Source: JAIBJN01 sp035461525
GTDB taxonomy: Bacteria > Actinomycetota > Thermoleophilia > Gaiellales > Gaiellaceae
Assembly (NCBI GenBank): GCA_035461525.1
Contig: DATHVD010000013.1
Span: 1 to 64,000 of the forward strand
Reading direction: 5' to 3'
DNA: 64,000 nt
Below the pieces are notes generated by a model. That model searched no databases, was not told where the DNA came from, and worked only from the letters and a program-made list of their open reading frames with translations. Of the stretch, positions 33,098 to 41,219 are shown one piece after another. Within the stretch, counting starts at the first letter, position 1. Each line of letters begins with the position of its first letter. The position numbers were made by a program, and so were the translations under genes.

Positions 33098-34636
33098 ATG
33101 GCAACTCTCATCGGCCTCACGATCCTTGGGATCGGGCTGGGGCTGCTCGCCGGCTTCGTCGTGGGCAGCCGCGTGCTCGTGACGCGACGCGCCAGGGCCG
33201 CCGAGGAGGAGCGGGCCCGCCTCGTGGGGGACGCCGGCCGCGAGGCTGAGGCGATCCGCCGGGAAGCGCAGGTCGAAGCGCGCGAGGCGGCTCTCAAGCT
33301 GCGTGCCGGCGTGGAGGAAGAGCTCGCCGAGCGGCGGGCCGAGGTCCTCGACGTCGAGAAGCGCGTGGTCACCAAGGAGGAGGAGATCGACCGCAAGCTC
33401 ACCGAGTTCGAGCGGCGCGAGCAGGGCCTCCTCGACCGGGAGACGCACCTGAAGCAGCTCCAGGAGGAGTTCAAGGCGGCGAAGGAGGTCGAACTCAAGG
33501 AGCTCGAGCGGATCTCCGGGCTCACGACGGAGGAGGCGAAGCAGCACATCCTCTCCGAGGCGGAGGAACGCGTCCGCCACGACCTCGCCCGGATGGTGCG
33601 GCAGCTCGAGGAGGAAGCACGGGCCGACGCCAAGCGCCGTGCCCGGAACCTCGTCGCGGACGCGCTGCAGCGCGTCGCCGCGAGCCACGCGGCCGAGACG
33701 ACGGTGTCGATCGTCCAGCTGCCCACGGATGACATGAAAGGTCGAATCATCGGCCGTGAGGGCCGCAACATCCGCGCGCTCGAGAACCTCACCGGCGTCG
33801 ACTTCATCATCGACGACACGCCGCAGGCCGTCGTCCTCTCCTCGTTCGACGGCGTCCGCCGGGAGGTGGCGAAGCTCACCCTCGCGAAGCTCGTGGAGGA
33901 CGGCCGGATCCACCCCTCGCGCATCGAGGAGATGTACTACGCGTCGAAGGCCGAGATCGAGGATCACATCCGCCAGGCCGGGGAGCAGGCGGTCTTCGAG
34001 GCGAACTGCGGCAAGATGGACGACGAGCTGATCAAGGTCCTCGGGCGCCTGCGCTACCGCACGAGCTACGGGCAGAACATCCTCAGGCACTCCCTCGAGT
34101 GCTCGCACCTCGCCGGCCTGATGGCTGCGGAGCTCGGCGCGAGCGTGAAGACGGCCAGGCGCGCCGCACTGCTGCACGACGTCGGCAAGGCGATGACCCA
34201 CGAGGTCGAGGGATCGCACGCCCTCATCTCCGCTCAGCTCGCGAAGAAGCACGGCGAGTCCCAGCACGTCGTCCATGCGATCGAGGCGCACCACTACGAG
34301 GTGCAGCCGCAGACCGTCGAGGCCGTGCTCGTCATCGCCGCCGACGCGATCTCGGCCTCGCGTCCCGGCGCGCGCGGTGAGAGCCTGGAGAACTACATCA
34401 AGCGTCTCGAGACGCTGGAGAAGATCGCCTCCGAGAAGCCGGGCGTCGAGCGTGTGTACGCCCTCCAGGCGGGCCGCGAGATCCGCGTGCTCGTGAAGCC
34501 GACCGAGATCGACGACGACTCGGCGGTGCTGCTCTCGCACGAGATCGCCCGCGAGATCGAGGAGCATCTCGAGTACCCCGGGCAGATCAAGGTGACCGTC
34601 ATCCGCGAGTCGCGCGCCGTCGAGTTCGCGAAGTAG
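33098..34636 (+). CDS. rny: Ribonuclease Y
   Basis: RNase Y is a membrane-anchored endonuclease that starts mRNA decay. The 512 residues show one N-terminal helix (about 2-22), a long Glu/Arg-rich coiled coil (30-190), a KH domain with GRIIGREGRNIRALE near 217, and an HD domain with LLHDVGKAMTHE near 360. The ATG has an AGGAGCGGAC site. The 241-nt gap upstream is AT-richer than its surroundings and probably holds the promoter, but I could not define it. Confidence 0.96.
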   Translation: MATLIGLTILGIGLGLLAGFVVGSRVLVTRRARAAEEERARLVGDAGREAEAIRREAQVEAREAALKLRAGVEEELAERRAEVLDVEKRVVTKEEEIDRKLTEFERREQGLLDRETHLKQLQEEFKAAKEVELKELERISGLTTEEAKQHILSEAEERVRHDLARMVRQLEEEARADAKRRARNLVADALQRVAASHAAETTVSIVQLPTDDMKGRIIGREGRNIRALENLTGVDFIIDDTPQAVVLSSFDGVRREVAKLTLAKLVEDGRIHPSRIEEMYYASKAEIEDHIRQAGEQAVFEANCGKMDDELIKVLGRLRYRTSYGQNILRHSLECSHLAGLMAAELGASVKTARRAALLHDVGKAMTHEVEGSHALISAQLAKKHGESQHVVHAIEAHHYEVQPQTVEAVLVIAADAISASRPGARGESLENYIKRLETLEKIASEKPGVERVYALQAGREIRVLVKPTEIDDDSAVLLSHEIAREIEEHLEYPGQIKVTVIRESRAVEFAK

Positions 34637-34652
34637 CGCTCGCCGGCCGCGG

Positions 34653-34658
34653 TACAGT
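34653..34658 (+). promoter_or_regulatory. -10 element TACAGT for miaB
   Basis: TACAGT ends 7 nt before the GTG at 34666. Confidence 0.55.
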
Positions 34659-34665
34659 TGGCCCC

Positions 34666-35988
34666 GTGAAGCGCTACCACGTCACGACGTTCGGGTGCCA
34701 GATGAACGCCCACGACTCCGAGCGCATCAAGGGCATGCTCGAGTCGCTGGGGCTCGGCGAGGCGGTCTCGCAGGAGGAGGCGGACGTGATCGTCTTCAAC
34801 ACGTGCACCGTGCGCGAGAAGCCCGACCAGCGGCTCGCGGCGCACCTCGCGCAGGCCCACGCTCTGAAGAAGGCCGACCCGGAGCGGATCATCGCCGTCG
34901 GCGGCTGCTACGCCGAAGCCCAGCGCGAGCGCATCTTCGAGCGCTACCCGTACGTGGACGTGGCCTTCGGGCCAGGGTCGATCCCGCACCTCGCCGACTG
35001 GATCGGCGCGGGGGGGACCGGCGTTCCCCGCGGGCGCTTCGCGGAGTGGCGGCACTTCGCCGGCGCCCTGCCCGCGAGCCGCGAGCGTCGCTTCCAGGCC
35101 TGGGTGCAGATCTCGATGGGCTGCAACTCGGTCTGCTCCTACTGCATTGTCCCCGCAGTCCGCGGGAAGGAGCAGAGCCGGCGTCCCGGCGAGATCGTCG
35201 CCGAGGTCGCCCGGCTCGCCGCCGACGGGGTCCGCGAGGTGACGCTCCTCGGCCAGAACGTCAACTCCTGGGGCCGCGACCTCCTCCCGGGTCTCCGCAC
35301 CGAGTTCGGTGAGCTCCTGCGCGCCGTCGACGCCGTCCCGGGCGTGGAGCGGATCCGCTTTACGAGCCCACACCCCAAGGACTTCCGCGAGCCGGTCCTG
35401 CGGGCGATGGCCGACTGCGACGCCGTCTGCGAGCACACCCACCTCCCGCTCCAGTCGGGCTCGACCCGGATCCTCAAGCGCATGCGCCGGACGTACGGCC
35501 GCGAGCCCTACCTCGCCCTCGTCGAGCGGATGCGGGAGGCGATCCCGGACCTCGCGCTCACGACCGACCTGATCGTCGGCTTTCCGGGCGAGACCGAGGC
35601 GGACTTCCGCGAGACACTCGACGTCGTCGAGGAGGTCCGCTTCGACGGTGCCTACACCTTCGTCTACAGCCCCCGGAGCGGCACGGAGGCGGCGGCCATG
35701 CCCGACCAGGTGCCCGAGGACGTCAAGCGCGAGCGCATCGAGCGCCTCGTCGAGGTCGTGCAGCGCGTCGCGCAGGAGCGAAACGAGGCGCGCGTCGGGG
35801 GGATCGAGGAGGTACTCGTCGAGGGACCGGGCCGGACGACGCCGGAGCTCCTCCGGGGCCGAACGCGGCGCAACACGACCGTGAACTTTCGGGGCGCGGC
35901 CGCGCCCGGCGACCTCGCCCGTGTCCGGATCGAGGGAGCGACGTCGACGACCCTCCGGGGCACCGAGGACGCCCTCGTCGCCGTCTAG
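34666..35988 (+). CDS. miaB: tRNA-2-methylthio-N6-dimethylallyladenosine synthase
   Basis: Radical-SAM methylthiotransferase acting on i6A37 of tRNA, 440 residues. The N-terminal UPF0004 domain has FGCQMN, FNTCTVR and GGCYAE with its three cluster cysteines. The radical-SAM motif CNSVCSYC is near residue 155, and a C-terminal TRAM domain follows from about 375. The GTG start follows TACAGT without a ribosome site. MiaA, which makes its substrate, is encoded next. Confidence 0.96.
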   Translation: MKRYHVTTFGCQMNAHDSERIKGMLESLGLGEAVSQEEADVIVFNTCTVREKPDQRLAAHLAQAHALKKADPERIIAVGGCYAEAQRERIFERYPYVDVAFGPGSIPHLADWIGAGGTGVPRGRFAEWRHFAGALPASRERRFQAWVQISMGCNSVCSYCIVPAVRGKEQSRRPGEIVAEVARLAADGVREVTLLGQNVNSWGRDLLPGLRTEFGELLRAVDAVPGVERIRFTSPHPKDFREPVLRAMADCDAVCEHTHLPLQSGSTRILKRMRRTYGREPYLALVERMREAIPDLALTTDLIVGFPGETEADFRETLDVVEEVRFDGAYTFVYSPRSGTEAAAMPDQVPEDVKRERIERLVEVVQRVAQERNEARVGGIEEVLVEGPGRTTPELLRGRTRRNTTVNFRGAAAPGDLARVRIEGATSTTLRGTEDALVAV

Positions 35989-36012
35989 TCGCACACTCCG
36001 CACATTTCGCGT

Positions 36013-36082
36013 CCCACCCGTGCGCTTTTTCTCGCTACGCTCGAAGCGGGTGGTGGTCCGGGGTGGCCCCCAGGAGAAGGAG
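36013..36082 (+). repeat. Copy A of a promoter/leader repeat, upstream of miaA
   Basis: Positions 36046-36070 are identical over 25 nt to 41183-41207. A further 10-nt identity, CGCTACGCTC, lies at 36033-36042 and 41170-41179. The flanks 36013-36045 and 41150-41182 are also alignable without gaps. The unit contains the hexamer TACGCT (36036-36041) and, 8 nt later, a small ORF. Its far end holds AGGAGAAG, which here is the miaA ribosome site. Confidence 0.75.
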
Positions 36083-36094
36083 CGCGAAGAATGA
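36050..36094 (+). CDS. Putative 14-residue leader peptide of miaA
   Basis: A GTG 8 nt after TACGCT opens a frame that reads M-V-V-R-G-G-P and continues through a Glu/Lys-rich run to a TGA overlapping the miaA ATG (ATGA). Translation of this leader would deliver ribosomes to miaA. The first seven codons are identical in the orphan copy at 41187. No direct evidence of translation can be had from sequence. Confidence 0.45.
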   Translation: MVVRGGPQEKEREE

Positions 36095-37014
36095 GCGCGG
36101 GCGCCGAGGCTCCACGCGTGCTCGCGGTGTTCGGGCCCACGGCGTCAGGCAAGAACGCGGTCGCGGAGGCGCTCGCGCGGCGGATTCCGGCGGAGATCGT
36201 TTCCGCAGATGCCATGCAGGCCTACCGCGGCCTTCCCATTCTCACGAACCAGCCGGAACGGCCCACACGCCTGGTGGCGATCTGGCCGCTCGACCACGAG
36301 GGCTCCGTCGGGGAGTACCAGCAGCTGGCGCACGCAGCGATCGACGAGGTGCTCGCGGCAGGCAGGACGCCCGTCGTCACGGGCGGCACGGGCCTCTACC
36401 TTCGCGCGGCTCTCGGCGAGCTCGCGCTCCCACCCGCCCCGCCGCCCGGGGCGCGCGAGCGGTGGGAGGCGTTCTACGACCGGGCCGGCGGCGAGCGCGC
36501 CCACGCCGAGCTTGCCGAACTCGACCCCGAGGCGGCGGCCGCCGTGCACGCCAACGACCGCCGGCGCGTCGTGCGCGCCCTCGAGCTCGCCGACGCGGGC
36601 ACGTCGCTCCGGCCCGCGAGCGACCGGCTCTGGGCGGCCGAGACGCGGCATCCGACCTTCATCGCCGGGCTCGAGGTCGCGCCGGAGACCCTCGCCGCCC
36701 GCATCGAGCGGCGGACACGGGCGATGTTCGAGCGGGGGGTCGTCGAGGAGGTCGGCCTTGCGCTCGAGGGCCCGCTCTCCGCGACGGCCCGCCGGGCGAT
36801 CGGCCTCGAGGAGGTCGCCACTCTGCCGCCGGAGGGGGCGATCGCCGCCATCGCTCTCCGCACGCGACAGTACGCCGCGTATCAGCGCAAGTGGCTCCGG
36901 CGGATCCCGGGCGCTGTTAGCGTTCCCGCCGACCGTCCCCCGGACGCGGTTGCGGATGCGATTCTCGAAATGGCACGGATTGGGCAACGACTACCTGCTC
37001 GTGGAGCGGGCTGA
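36091..37014 (+). CDS. miaA: tRNA dimethylallyltransferase
   Basis: MiaA adds a dimethylallyl group to A37 of tRNAs reading UNN codons. The 307 residues start with the P-loop GPTASGKNAVAEAL near 12, then SADAMQAYRGL, TNQP and VTGGTGLYLRA near 95. The C-terminal region ends in RTRQYAAYQRKWLRRI. A strong ribosome site (AGGAGAAGGAG) lies inside the putative leader ORF. The last 59 bases overlap the start of dapF in another frame. Confidence 0.95.
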   Translation: MSAGAEAPRVLAVFGPTASGKNAVAEALARRIPAEIVSADAMQAYRGLPILTNQPERPTRLVAIWPLDHEGSVGEYQQLAHAAIDEVLAAGRTPVVTGGTGLYLRAALGELALPPAPPPGARERWEAFYDRAGGERAHAELAELDPEAAAAVHANDRRRVVRALELADAGTSLRPASDRLWAAETRHPTFIAGLEVAPETLAARIERRTRAMFERGVVEEVGLALEGPLSATARRAIGLEEVATLPPEGAIAAIALRTRQYAAYQRKWLRRIPGAVSVPADRPPDAVADAILEMARIGQRLPARGAG

Positions 37015-37753
37015 CACGGGAGCGCCGCTCGGGCCCGCTCTCGTCCGGCGGCTCTGCGACTACCACTTCGGCATCGGCTCGGACGGCGTCCTCGAGGTGC
37101 TGGACGTGGACGGGCCACGCGCCGAGATCGTGATCTGGAACCCCGACGGCTCGACGGCCGAGCTCTCCGGGAACGGGACGCGCATCGCCGCCCGCTGGCT
37201 CGCTCGCCGGAGCGGGAGGGAGGAGGTCGTCGTCGCCGTGGGCCCGCGCGAGGTGACGGCTCGCATGCGCGGCGGGCTCGAGGTGGAGATGGACATGGGG
37301 CCGGTCGAGGTCGGCCCGCCCGAGACGCTCGACGTCGACGGTGACCGGCTCGAGTTCACGCCCGTCTCCGTCGGGAACCCGCACGCCGTCATCCGCCGCA
37401 ACCCGGAGCGCGAGGAGCTGCTGCGGCTCGGGCCGCTCGTGGAGAATCACGGCCGCTTTCCCGAGCGCACGAACGTGCAGCTCGTCCGCGTCGACTCGCG
37501 GAGCGACGCCAGCGTCCGTGTCTGGGAGCGCGGGGCGGGGGAGACCCTCTCGTCCGGGACGAGCGCCGTCGCGGTGGCGGGCGCCGCGGTCGCCAACGAC
37601 TGGTGCGAGAGCCCGGTCACCGTCCACCTCGCGGGCGGGGACCTGCTCGTCGAGCTGGACGACCGCCTCTACGCGCGGCTCACCGGGAGGGCGCAGGAGA
37701 TCTGCACGGGCGAGGTGTCCGGCGAGCTCCTCGCGGAGGCGCGCGCCGGATGA
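36956..37753 (+). CDS. dapF: Diaminopimelate epimerase, Ser/Ser variant
   Basis: DapF interconverts LL- and meso-diaminopimelate. The 265 residues are clearly family members: RFSKWHGLGNDYLLVE, FGIGSDGVL, GNPHAVI and WERGAGET. Yet the two catalytic cysteines are both Ser: AELSGNGTR has Ser71 where CGNG is usual, and ETLSSGTSAVA has Ser200 where ACGTGAC is usual. The ATG lies inside miaA because homology starts there. It is coupled to dapL by ATGA, so a role in diaminopimelate synthesis is likely, perhaps with altered chemistry. Confidence 0.88.
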   Translation: MRFSKWHGLGNDYLLVERADTGAPLGPALVRRLCDYHFGIGSDGVLEVLDVDGPRAEIVIWNPDGSTAELSGNGTRIAARWLARRSGREEVVVAVGPREVTARMRGGLEVEMDMGPVEVGPPETLDVDGDRLEFTPVSVGNPHAVIRRNPEREELLRLGPLVENHGRFPERTNVQLVRVDSRSDASVRVWERGAGETLSSGTSAVAVAGAAVANDWCESPVTVHLAGGDLLVELDDRLYARLTGRAQEICTGEVSGELLAEARAG

Positions 37754-38925
37754 GGCTCGCACGCCGGCTGAGCCAGGTCCCTCCGTACCTCTTCGCCGAG
37801 ATGGAGCGGCGGATCGAGGCGATGCGTGCGGAGGGCGTCGACGTCATCTCGCTCGGCATCGGCGACCCCGACCTGCCCGCCCCGGCAGCCGTCGTCGAGG
37901 CCGCCCAGCGTGCGGTCGCCCGCGCGGACACGCACCAATACCCGTCGAACCGCGGCCTCCCGGCCTTCCGTGAGGCGGTCGCCGGCTTCTACGCGGACAG
38001 GTTCGGCGTCGAAATCGACCCCGACACCGAGGTCATCCCTGTGCTCGGCGGCAAGGAGGGCGTCGCCCATCTCGCCCTCGCCTGCCTCGATCCCGGGGAC
38101 CTCTGCCTCTCGCCCGACCCCGGCTACCCGCCCTACGTTTCGGGCCCCGTGTTCGCGGGCGCGGAGGTGCGCTCGCTGCCCTTGCTCGAGGAGAACGCCT
38201 TCGTTCCCGACCTCGCCTGCGTGCCCGAGGAGACGGCGGCACGGGCGAACCTCCTCTTCTTCAACTACCCGAACAACCCGACGGGGGCCGTCGCCGCCGA
38301 CGGGTTCTTCGAGCGCGCCGTCGAGTTCGCGCGCTCGCACGACGTCATCGCGGTGCACGACGCGTCCTACACCGAGATCGCGTTCGACGGCTACCGCCCG
38401 CCCAGCTTCCTCGCCACGCCCGCCGCGAAGGAGGTCGGCGCCGAGATCTTCTCCCTCTCGAAGGGGTGGAACATGACCGGGTGGCGCATCGGGTGGATCG
38501 CGGGCAACGCCGAGCTCGTCGAGGGCTATCGGCAGCTGAAGACGAACATCGACTCCGGGATGTTCGACGCGCTCCAGCTCGCGGGCGCGGCCGCGCTCAC
38601 AGAGGCGCGAGGCTTCCCGCTCGAGATGTCCGAGGTCTACCGCCGCCGCCGCGACCTCATGGTGGAAGCCCTCGCGGCCATCGGCCTGCGCGCCGAGCCG
38701 CCGCACGCGACGCCGTACGTCTGGATCCGTGTCCCAGAGGGCCACGACTCGGCGAGCTTCACCGAGCTCGTCCTCGACCAGGCCGCCGTGATCGTCTCGC
38801 CCGGGCCGTCCTTCGGCCCCTCCGGCGAGGGCTTCGTCCGCGTCTCGCTCACGGTTTCGGACGAGCGGCTTCACGAGGCGGCCGACCGGATCGCGTCTTC
38901 GCTCCACGTGGGATCCCGGGCATAA
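37750..38925 (+). CDS. dapL: LL-diaminopimelate aminotransferase
   Basis: Class I/II PLP aminotransferase of 391 residues. It resembles DapL, which turns tetrahydrodipicolinate directly into LL-diaminopimelate: QVPPYLFAEMERRIEAM, SLGIGDPDLPAPA, LFFNYPNNPTGAV, the PLP lysine in FSLSKGWNMTGWRIG near 240, and FVRVSLTVSDE at the end. Aspartate or other keto-acid aminotransferase activity is the alternative. The overlap with dapF, and dapA/dapB elsewhere in the window, favour the DapL route. No dapD, dapC or dapE is seen. Confidence 0.85.
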   Translation: MRLARRLSQVPPYLFAEMERRIEAMRAEGVDVISLGIGDPDLPAPAAVVEAAQRAVARADTHQYPSNRGLPAFREAVAGFYADRFGVEIDPDTEVIPVLGGKEGVAHLALACLDPGDLCLSPDPGYPPYVSGPVFAGAEVRSLPLLEENAFVPDLACVPEETAARANLLFFNYPNNPTGAVAADGFFERAVEFARSHDVIAVHDASYTEIAFDGYRPPSFLATPAAKEVGAEIFSLSKGWNMTGWRIGWIAGNAELVEGYRQLKTNIDSGMFDALQLAGAAALTEARGFPLEMSEVYRRRRDLMVEALAAIGLRAEPPHATPYVWIRVPEGHDSASFTELVLDQAAVIVSPGPSFGPSGEGFVRVSLTVSDERLHEAADRIASSLHVGSRA

Positions 38926-38932
38926 TCGGACT

Positions 38933-40249
38933 GTGAGTCACCACCAGCCGGACCCTGCGCCCGGCGCCGAGCCCGAGCGCGGGTTCGTGGTCGCCGTCCT
39001 GGCGCCCGGCGTGAACGAGGCGGACGAGCTCGGCGAGCTCCGGGAGCTCCTGCGCACGGCCGGCGTCGAGCCGGCCGGCGAGCTCGTCCAGCGCCGCCAG
39101 CGTCCCGATCCGCGCACCTACGTCGGCAAGGGCAAGCTCGAGGAGCTCCACCGGCTCTTCGAGGAGTCGGGGGCCGAGTCGCTCGTCGTCGACGACGATC
39201 TCGAGCCGGGACAGCAACGGCGGCTCGAGGACGCGTTCAAGGCCCGCGTCGTCGACCGGACCCAGCTCATCCTCGACATCTTCGCCCAGCACGCCCGGAG
39301 CGCCGAGGGCAAGCTGCAGGTCGAGCTCGCGCAGCTCGAGTACAACCTCCCGCGCATGCGGGGCATGTGGCAGCACCTCGAGCGCCTGGGCGGCGGCATC
39401 GGCACGCGCGGCCCGGGCGAGTCGCAGCTCGAGACCGACCGCCGGATCGCGCGGCGGCGGATCGGCCTCCTCAGGCAGAAGCTGCGCGGGCTCGAGAAGC
39501 AGCGGGCCGTCCAGCGCCAGGCGCGGGATCGGAGCTCCGCTCCCGTCGTCGCGCTCGCCGGGTACACGAATGCCGGCAAGTCGACGCTCCTGAATGCCCT
39601 CACCGACGCGGAAGCCTCCGTCGACGACCGCCTCTTCGAGACGCTCGACCCTACGACGCGCGGCTTCGAGCAGGACGGCCGCCGCTACCTCGTGACCGAC
39701 ACCGTCGGCTTCATTCGCCGCCTGCCGCACCAGCTGGTCGAGGGCTTCGCAGCCACGCTCGAGGAGACGCTCCTCGCCGACCTCGTCCTCCACGTCGCCG
39801 ACGCTTCGCAGCCCGACGAGCGGCTCGAGGAGACGATCCACGCGGTCGAGGCCGTCCTGACCGGGATCGGCGCCGACGAGCTCCCGCGCGAGCTCGTCCT
39901 CAACAAGGTCGACCTCGTCGACCCGCTGCGGCTGCGCCGACTGCGGAACCGCTTTCCCGAGGCGCTTCAGATCTCGGCGGAACGGGGGAAGGGCCTCGAC
40001 GCGCTTCGGGCGCGGATCGCCGAGCGCTTCGCCGACCGCTTCCGCCCCGTGCGGCTCCTGGTGCCGTACGGGGAAGGGCGTGTCCTCACCGAGCTCTACG
40101 ACCTCGGCGCGCCAATCGAGGAGCGCGCCGACCGCGCCGACGGGGTGCTCGTGCACGCGCGGCTGCCCGAGCGGGAGATCCCGCGCTTCGCGCCGTATCT
40201 CGTCGCGGACGCGCCGGGCGCCGAGGCCGAGGCCGAGGCCGGCTCGTGA
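38933..40249 (+). CDS. hflX: GTPase HflX
   Basis: HflX is a ribosome-binding GTPase that rescues or splits stalled ribosomes. The 438 residues include the N-terminal HflX domain (DPRTYVGKGKLEEL), a central helical pair (RGMWQHLERLGGGIGTRGPGE), and the G domain with GYTNAGKSTLLNAL near 205, DTVGFIRRLP near 258 and NKVD near 322. The GTG at 38933 follows CATAAT after 6 nt, so it may be leaderless. It is coupled to dut by a GTGA overlap. Confidence 0.95.
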   Translation: MSHHQPDPAPGAEPERGFVVAVLAPGVNEADELGELRELLRTAGVEPAGELVQRRQRPDPRTYVGKGKLEELHRLFEESGAESLVVDDDLEPGQQRRLEDAFKARVVDRTQLILDIFAQHARSAEGKLQVELAQLEYNLPRMRGMWQHLERLGGGIGTRGPGESQLETDRRIARRRIGLLRQKLRGLEKQRAVQRQARDRSSAPVVALAGYTNAGKSTLLNALTDAEASVDDRLFETLDPTTRGFEQDGRRYLVTDTVGFIRRLPHQLVEGFAATLEETLLADLVLHVADASQPDERLEETIHAVEAVLTGIGADELPRELVLNKVDLVDPLRLRRLRNRFPEALQISAERGKGLDALRARIAERFADRFRPVRLLVPYGEGRVLTELYDLGAPIEERADRADGVLVHARLPEREIPRFAPYLVADAPGAEAEAEAGS

Positions 40250-40683
40250 TCGAGCTTTCGGTTGCCCGCGTGCGCGACGGGGCCAGGCTGCCGGAGCGTG
40301 CCTACGCGGGCGACGCCGGGCTCGATCTGGCCGCCTGCGAGCGCATCGAGCTCGGGCCCGGCGAGCGCGCCGTCGTCCCGACCGGCCTCGCGGTTGCCAT
40401 CCCCGAGGGGTTCGCCGGCTTCGTCCAGCCCCGCTCCGGGCTCGCCGCCCGGCACGGCATCGCCGTCGTCAACTCGCCCGGTCTGATCGACTCCGGCTAC
40501 CGGGGCGAGATCCGGGTCGTCCTCCTCAACACCGACCGCGAGCGGCCGTTCGTCGCCGAGCCGGGCGAGCGCATCGCACAGCTCGTCGTCCTTCCGGCGC
40601 CCGGGGTCGAGCTCGTCGAGGTGGACGAGCTGCCGGCAAGCGAGCGCGGCGCCCGCGGCTTCGGCTCCTCCAGGACCACGTGA
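40246..40683 (+). CDS. dut: dUTP diphosphatase
   Basis: Trimeric dUTPase of 145 residues, which clears dUTP and supplies dUMP. The five motifs are visible: AGDAGLDLAA, PRSGLAARHGI, GLIDSGYRGEI, GERIAQLVVLP and the C-terminal GARGFGSS. The GTG start overlaps the hflX stop. A NUDIX gene follows after 1 nt, suggesting a small nucleotide-cleaning operon. Confidence 0.95.
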   Translation: MIELSVARVRDGARLPERAYAGDAGLDLAACERIELGPGERAVVPTGLAVAIPEGFAGFVQPRSGLAARHGIAVVNSPGLIDSGYRGEIRVVLLNTDRERPFVAEPGERIAQLVVLPAPGVELVEVDELPASERGARGFGSSRTT

Positions 40684-40684
40684 A

Positions 40685-41134
40685 ATGGAGCCACGCATCC
40701 GGGTGTCGGCGATCCTGCGGCGCGAGAGCCGCATCCTCCTCGTCCGGCACGAGAAAGCCGGTCGCGAGTACTGGCTCCTGCCCGGCGGCGGCGTTGCCGC
40801 GGGCGAGTCGCTCGTCCAGGCCCTGAGACGGGAGCTCGCCGAGGAGGTCGGGCTCGACCGCGACGTCCCGCTCGAGGGCCCCGTCGCCCTCGCGGACTCG
40901 ATCGCCCCGGCCGGCTCGCCCGCCAAGCACGTCGTCCACATCGTCTTCGCCGGCCACCTCGCGGATCGCTCGCTCGAGCGCGTGACCTCGACGGACGAGG
41001 CGGTGTGCAACCACCGCCTGTTCGACGTGGAGGAGCTCGCCGGGCTCGCGCTGCACCCACCGATCCAGCGCTTCCTCTCCCGCTGGCAGCCCGGCGATCC
41101 CACGGTCTATCTCGGCTCCCTCTGGGCACCGTAA
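40685..41134 (+). CDS. NUDIX hydrolase
   Basis: This 149-residue protein has a complete NUDIX box, GGVAAGESLVQALRRELAEEVGL, near residues 37-59, with the Glu residues for metal binding. The substrate is not evident; the WLLPGGG lead-in is common to ADP-ribose and nucleotide-cleaning types. The ATG at 40685 is 1 nt after the dut stop, so it is coupled to dut. Length is typical. Confidence 0.9.
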   Translation: MEPRIRVSAILRRESRILLVRHEKAGREYWLLPGGGVAAGESLVQALRRELAEEVGLDRDVPLEGPVALADSIAPAGSPAKHVVHIVFAGHLADRSLERVTSTDEAVCNHRLFDVEELAGLALHPPIQRFLSRWQPGDPTVYLGSLWAP

Positions 41135-41149
41135 CGGCACGATCCGCGC

Positions 41150-41219
41150 GCCACACGCGCGCCTTTCCACGCTACGCTCATGGCGGGTGGTGGTCCGGGG
41201 TGGCCCCAGAGGGCGCTAG
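41150..41219 (+). repeat. Copy B of the promoter/leader repeat, orphan
   Basis: This copy shares 25 identical nt (41183-41207) and the CGCTACGCTC core (41170-41179) with copy A at 36 kb, with the same 8-nt spacing from TACGCT to GTG. After the shared part, 9 extra bases precede an AGGAGAAG like that of copy A. No gene follows on this strand; it faces the 3' end of gatD. Confidence 0.75.
41187..41219 (+). CDS. Putative 10-residue orphan leader peptide
   Basis: The frame opens with the same seven codons as the miaA leader (M-V-V-R-G-G-P) and ends after R-G-R at TAG, overlapping the gatD stop region on the other strand. With no downstream gene it may be a relic, an RNA gene, or part of an antisense transcript. 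Confidence 0.25.
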   Translation: MVVRGGPRGR

